Positions 58,887 to 64,000 of a stretch of 64,000 nt of DNA are shown in pieces. The DNA is taken from assembly GCF_963576675.1 (NCBI RefSeq), contig NC_088916.1:88057501-88121500 (forward strand), read 5' to 3'. This DNA is from Euphorbia lathyris (lineage: Eukaryota; Streptophyta; Magnoliopsida; Malpighiales; Euphorbiaceae). Below the pieces are notes generated by a model. That model searched no databases and was not told where the DNA came from. It saw only the letters and a program-made list of their open reading frames with translations. Each line of letters opens with the position of its first letter. Position 1 is the first letter of the stretch. The translations under genes and the position numbers were made by a program.

Positions 58887-60663
58887 ATGGATATTGATAA
58901 GAGTTGGATGGCTCTTGCCAATAGAAAATATCGTAGTTACATTGAAGGAGTTGAAACTTTTTTGAAGTATGCATACAGATTTAAATTGTTGACCGACGTG
59001 ATTCAATGTCCTTGCAAAAAATGTAGAAATGTTGTTTATAATGATGAATCTACGATTAGATTTCACTTGTTGAAATTTGGAATTATAACCACATATACAG
59101 TTTGGTATTTTCATGGGGAGTCTCCAAATGAAGAACGTGGTATCAATGAATATCCGAATGATAATGATAATGATAATGATAATGAGTCGGATGATGATAT
59201 GGTTGGATTGGTCAATGATATATATAGTGTTGATCATGATAGTTCAGTTGGTAATGATTGTGACAGTAATAGTATGCTATGGGAACCTAAAGGGGATGCT
59301 GGTGAGTTTTATCGATTACTAAATGAAGCTAAGGAGAAATTGCATTCAGGATGTGAACTCTCGAAATTGGCTACTATTGTCAAGTTACTTCACATGAAGA
59401 GTTTTCACAGATGGACAAATAAATCTTTTGACGATTTACTTAGTTATAATACTGAATGGGAAACATACTATGCCTGAGTCATACAGTAGTGCAAAGAAAT
59501 ATATCCGTCGTTTGGGTCTTCATTATGAAAAATATGATGTCTGTTAAAATATGTGCACTTTATATTGGGGTCCACTTGCAAATGCAACATCTTGTGAAAT
59601 ATGTGGATTGTCTAGGTGGAAGTCTGGTGACAATTCAAACGATAATAAGAAAATTCCACACAAGGTCTTACGCTATTTCCCATTAAAACCAAGACTGCAG
59701 AGGTTGTTTATGTGTACAGAGATATAATGCAGAATTTCCAAAATGGTTCGAGGATCATGTATGTGAATATATCTATGGATTATTATAATTTGTTTGAGGT
59801 TATATCTCATTATTAGTCCATGTTTTCAATAAATTACATTTATATTATTGATGAACTTGCAGGTTTATGAATTAAATGAACATGATGTTGTTTCTAAGGA
59901 TCTTATGAATCTTGCTTTTGGTCCATACCCACGCTACAAGAGTTACTCGGGTCATATTGTGAATGGCTATCGGTTTCATACTGTAAATCGTCAAATGAAT
60001 CGCAAGAGTCAAAATTCAGGAGTCTTGTCTAGGGGTGATGATAGTTCTTGTGATAAAAGAGTATTATGGGAATTTGACAGATGTTTGGGAGATCCAGTAC
60101 TCAGGAATGAATTGTGTTTACTTATTCAAATGTGAATGGTTTGATGTGAGCCATAAAGGAAGTGGATATACAGTAGATGATTTCTCAATCACAAGTGTCA
60201 AGGCCATGGTCGATTAAAAACAGATGTGCCATTTATTTTAGCTTCTCAAGCTGAACAAGTCTTTTATGTTCAAGATCCCCAAAAAAAAAAAATTGGCTTA
60301 TTGTGGTGAAAAATCATCCTAGGGACATATATAAATTGCCTTTTCAATCACTAGAGGATATTTCTGAGAAAAATGAAGATGGTGATGTTTTTCAAGAAGA
60401 GAAGATCACCGCTGATTTTCATTCAACAAGACCTATAGATGATGATGATGAAGCCATGGAGAATGAGGTTGTTTTTGGTTTTGAAGAAATACCTCTTCCA
60501 ATTGCTAATCAAGCAGAAGAAATAATTCCAATTAATATTGATGATTGTGATGATGATGATGATTACAATCAGAACTCAAACTTGCAAGAAGAATTCTGCT
60601 AACCGACGAAGAAGTTAGTGGTGATGAAGATGTTAACGTGATCAATGATGATGATGATGATTG
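58887..60663 (+). pseudogene. TNP2-type CACTA transposase, catalytic core deleted, frameshifted
   Basis: The ATG at 58887 starts 'MDIDKSWMALANRKYRSY' and the transposase-associated domain, with a Cys motif 'CPCKKCRN', then an Asp/Asn run. It continues 'FYRLLNEAKEKLHSGC', and in another frame 'LPESYSSAKKYIRRLGLHY' and 'CEICGLSRWK', with stops at 59475 and 59547. After 'RYFPLKPRLQRLF' (~59710) the DDE domain (Transposase_21) should follow, but the sequence jumps to 'EFPKWFEDHV' (~59730). A GT-AG intron (59759-59862) leads to 'YELNEHDVVSKDLMNLAFGP' and a DUF4216-like part ('LTDVWEIQYSG', 'VYLFKCEWFDV'), frameshifted near 60040 and 60290, ending in an acidic tail. TNP2 is the catalytic transposase of CACTA elements; this one cannot cut DNA. 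Confidence 0.85.
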
Positions 60664-62236
60664 AAGGGGACAAAACATGACACTAATTTAAAGGGGAATA
60701 GAACATGATTGGTTGGTCCGAAGGTACTAATTTTGATTCTTATTTGCTGCACAATCTTGATATTTCTATAATTACTGATGAAGTTCAATTATCATTTTCT
60801 ATTTTAGAACACAGTGTTGCATATATTTGTAAACTAAATTAAAAGAAAAGAATGTTTAGAATATGTTACTTCTGTTAAAAAAAATAGTAGGTTACCTCTT
60901 TTAGTCCTCAATTAGATGTTGCATAAATAGTGAATTTGAATTTTAAACAATTGTTTTGAGTATTAGAAATTGGATTCAAATTCTTGTTGTAGAATAGTCT
61001 TTTGGGTTTAGATTTCATATGCATGGGATTAGAATTTGTACGCCTAAACCTGTTTCACTATAATTTGAATGGAAGAATATTTTAAATTTACCTTGAAATT
61101 AGAATTTCATATGCATAATTTAGTGGACTAGCTAACTTGCATGAAATTATTTTGAGCAGGAAAAGATTAACGGTCCAAGAAGAAAGCAAGGAACTACTAC
61201 TGAGAGGATTTATCTACGATGAGCTGGTGTTTTAGGTTAGTTTCTGTGTATATAAATTGATGTCATTGTCTAACCATAGAACGTATCATGGGATATTAAA
61301 CTAGAGCTGTAAATGCAATTTTATGCTTTTAACCTTTTGATGCTGAAGGGTTTTTACATGGTTAATTTATGTGTTATCTGATGCTTGAATTAGAATATAG
61401 CTGTAATATTCATGTTATAGTTCAGGGATAAGGTATCAAAATAGGCTTATGGTTTTTAGGGAAGTATGAATTTAGGCTCCACGTACAAAATAACACCAAT
61501 ATATGTTTAACGTTTAAAAAATGGTACCAATTTAGGTCTCTATAACGGAACGAGACACCTCAATTAGAACTTAACGGAGTAATAGGAATGATGTGTCCAA
61601 TCCGTTCTCGATGTCTAAGTTGATACATTTTTTAAACGTTAAGTCTATATTAATACTAATTTATGTGGAGTCCAAATTGATACTTTCCCAAAAATCTATT
61701 TTGTGACTCCGAAGATGTAACTAAACCTATGCTGCTATGTCTATATGAGTCCCCTGAAATTTGAAAATACTGAATCATTTAGGCATTCATTATGCCTCTC
61801 TTCGAGCTCTGCGTAGTTCCTAATAATTATGCATTAGGTATTAATTGTATTATTATTTCTATGTTGTTTTATTTATGGCAGCATCCTATGTTTCTTTCAT
61901 TCAAAAGGCTAAAGTTTCAATTAAATTGGAATCATTAACTCAACTGTATTCATTCTTTTTTTTCAAGGTCAAGTTGACCTTTTATTAATCAATCAGAGGA
62001 CAAATCCTTGCTGATTACATCAGCAAGTACATCAGCAAGTTAAAACGGTAAAACATTTGTAATTAGACATTTGTCATACTTTTTTAGTTAATAGGAATTT
62101 TATGGAGGTTGTACTGTTTTAGATTAGAACTTTGCACTTCACAGCTTACTTGTTTAAGCTCAAGTAGCATCCTAAGCTCTGCACTTTGAATTTCATATTT
62201 TTCTCTCATAATGATATATAGCATTCTTAAGGGACA
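60664..62236 (+). other. CACTA 3' region with a truncated Mutator-type MITE
   Basis: Mostly AT-rich. 61425-61713 begins GGGATAAGGTATCAAAATAGG like the element at 30663 and shares 'TTTAGGCTCCACGTACAAAATA'-type blocks, but its right end stops at 'AAATCTATTTTGTGAC' without the terminal CCTTATCCC, and no target duplication was found. Confidence 0.55.
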
Positions 62237-62855
62237 TTTGTCATTCTAAACAAGGACGATAGTCATCCTAAAAAAATGGGGTCAAAACGATGTCCCTAGT
62301 AACAGGAATGACAATCGTTCTTATGAACAGAGACGAAAATTTGTCCCTAAGAACGGGGGCGACAGTTGTCCCTATGACCGGAGACGACAGTCGTCCCAAA
62401 GAATGGGGACGACAATCGTCCTTATCAACAGAGATGAAATGTTGTCCCTAGGAATAGGGACGACAGTTGTCCCTATCAACGGGGAGGACATGTCGTCCCT
62501 AGGAACAGGGACAAAATGTCGTCCCTATCAATGGGGACGACATGTCATCCCTAGCAATAGTGACAAATTGTCGTCTCTATCAACGGGGACGACATGTCGT
62601 CCCTAGGAACAGGGACAAAATGTCATCCCTAGGATCAGGGATGACTATCGTCCCTCTCAACGGGGACGATAGTCGTCCTTAAGAGCGGGGACGATAGTAG
62701 TCTCTCTAAATTGGGACGACATCATTTATTTCGTCCCCAATAGAATCAAGGATGGAGGAAACAAGGACAAAAATTGAGGATGAAAAAATCGTCCCCAAAA
62801 CTATAGGGGACAAATTTTTATGTTTTTTGGGGACGATTTTTTTCGTCCCTGAAAC
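62237..62855. repeat. CACTA right subterminal palindromic repeat array
   Basis: More than 15 variants of GGGACGACA.TGTCGTCCC, each itself an inverted repeat, separated by short 'TAGGAACAG'/'TATCAACG' spacers at roughly 35-40 base steps. Subterminal repeats are the known binding sites of TNPA-type proteins in this superfamily. The array is strongly one-sided, with hardly any motifs near the left end. Confidence 0.85.
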
Positions 62856-62872
62856 TCCTTTTTTTTGTAGTG

Positions 62873-64000
62873 CAATGTGCTCCAGCTGAAGAACAAGATA
62901 TGACAGAATGTACTCCATCCAAAAAACAAGTTACTGAACAATCTATTTAACTGATACAACTTTATGTTTTAAGTGAAATTTGCTGGAAATTTCTTAACTT
63001 TGTTTTAAACATTGTTGCTATGCTAATTTTTGTTATTAGACGTTTCTATCATAATTAGTTTGTCTATGATAAAACTATGCATGCGATGCTTGAAAGGTAA
63101 CTTGATTTGTAACTATATGAGATGTTTTTAATTTAAATTCTTTGACCCATCACTGATAAAGAGAGTCAATTTAATTCCATTTGACATCTTAATGTATTTC
63201 CAACGTTTCCAAGTAAAGAGAGTGAATTTATAGATGAGCATTTCTGAAATTGCATTCTTTTAAGGGCATATATAAAGATTCACTGAAGGGAACACTGAAT
63301 TTATAGATGTTTGATTTTAGAAATTGCATTCTTTTAAGGGCATATATGAAGATTCACTGAAGGGAACACTATCTGTTTGCATAACGGTACCAATATATTT
63401 TTTACTAGGAAGAACCATCATATCTTTAACTGTACATGGAGCACTGTTTGTATATGTGTGTTTGTATAACTGTATACTTATTTACCCTATTAGTACAAAA
63501 GCAATCCAATATATTAGCTAATATCTATTAGCTACCCGCAACATTGTAAAAATAACTGAACCAAACTTACCAAGAGTTTAATCAGCTTAGTACTGTTCTC
63601 CTTCAAGTATAGTATTCTAATGGAATCTAATGTATTATTCCTATGGTCGCATGGCATTTGATAATATGAACATAAAAAAAGTGACTTTACGTTTGTGCAT
63701 ACACATTGTTTCAGCTTAATACATTTGTTGCCTCTTTATTTGGCTCAAAACCTTAACTGCTCCCACATTTGTTGCCTCTTTATTTGTTGCCCTTTGCCTC
63801 AATTTTTAAAAGTTCATAATGACCCACATTCATATCTAATTTCATCCAATACCCTCTATTATTGTTAGAGAAGTAACTAAAAACATTAGTATAATTTTTT
63901 GTTGTATAAATGAGAAAGTTGAGTTACAAGATTATATGTTTATATTATTATAACTTTAACCCAAACATTTTAAGAAAAATGCACATATAGCCTTTCCAAG
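62873..64000 (+). repeat. Segmental duplication, copy B (right part, runs off the window)
   Basis: Continues copy A from 16886 to about 17840. Local differences are a ~75-base tandem duplication at 63240-63370 around 'GCATTCTTTTAAGGGCATAT', an extra 'CCAAACTTACCAAGAG...' block near 63558, and another extra block near 63660. The end of the coiled-coil exon is at 62876-62950. No gene after that. Confidence 0.88.

Larger units (their letters stand above)
51231..62872 (+). mobile_element. CACTA (En/Spm) DNA transposon, 11,642 bp
   Basis: Ends in CACTACAAAAAAA at the left and the inverted TTTTTTTTGTAGTG at the right. The terminal inverted repeats continue with GTTTCAGG (about 25 bases, two or so mismatches). 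A 3-bp duplication CAA flanks it (51228-51230 and 62873-62875), and the unoccupied site is present in copy A at about 16882-16888. Inside are a TNPA-type gene (53433-56405), a nested Mutator-type MITE, a TNP2-type gene without its core (58887-60663) and a right subterminal palindromic repeat array. CACTA transposase binds the ends and subterminal repeats and moves the element by cut and paste. This copy lacks the catalytic domain, so it would need help in trans. Confidence 0.96.

Noticed and set aside
62403..62606. 67-codon open frame in the CACTA subterminal array
   Set aside because: It only reads through the GGGACGAC repeats; low-complexity peptide, no start context.

Overview
The window is AT-rich nuclear DNA of a eudicot plant. 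The evidence is a plant-type L1 LINE with a C-terminal RNase H domain, a CACTA (En/Spm) transposon, a Ty1/copia LTR with an initiator-Met primer-binding site, a Stowaway MITE, and fragments of plant gene families (class II trehalose-6-phosphate synthase, F-box, DEMETER/ROS1-type DNA glycosylase). I cannot name the species. I found no intact ordinary host gene. The sequence is a nest of mobile elements, captured gene pieces and recent duplications, and paralogous empty sites inside the window let several insertions be proved.

Layout. 1-5549: a LINE whose 5' end lies outside the window, with both ORFs broken. 5550-7450: an inverted remnant of a local repeat, then an F-box fragment folded into a ~290 bp inverted repeat and fused on the minus strand to a DEMETER/ROS1-like exon. 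8160-13130: one and a bit copies of a ~4.5 kb unit. Each unit has a TATA-type promoter, an antisense class II TPS fragment, about 2 kb of spacer, and a sense TPS fragment. 13130-17830: segment A, with a Stowaway MITE, a ~393 bp-arm foldback and a coiled-coil gene fragment. 19060-19840: minus-strand gene fragments, including a second DEMETER/ROS1 piece. 20290-31760: inverted copies of the unit and of segment A, interrupted by a 5'-truncated LINE (itself hit by a solo LTR), a copia 5' end and a Mutator-type MITE. 31760-34776: TE-derived intergenic DNA. 34777-47490: a direct array of the TPS unit (two full copies plus deleted or partial ones). 47490-64000: segment B, a recent near-identical duplicate of A, split at 51231-62872 by an 11.6 kb CACTA element with a perfect 3-bp target duplication.

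How the parts work together. The CACTA element has a readable 10-exon TNPA-type gene with one nonsense codon, and a TNP2-type gene lacking its catalytic core, so it looks non-autonomous. The most intriguing candidate system is the repeated TPS unit. Antisense and sense pieces of the same conserved TPS region lie downstream of a TATA box and could form double-stranded RNA if read through. The F-box inverted repeat is a second locus of this kind. Small-RNA activity is inference from arrangement; only the arrangement itself is seen.
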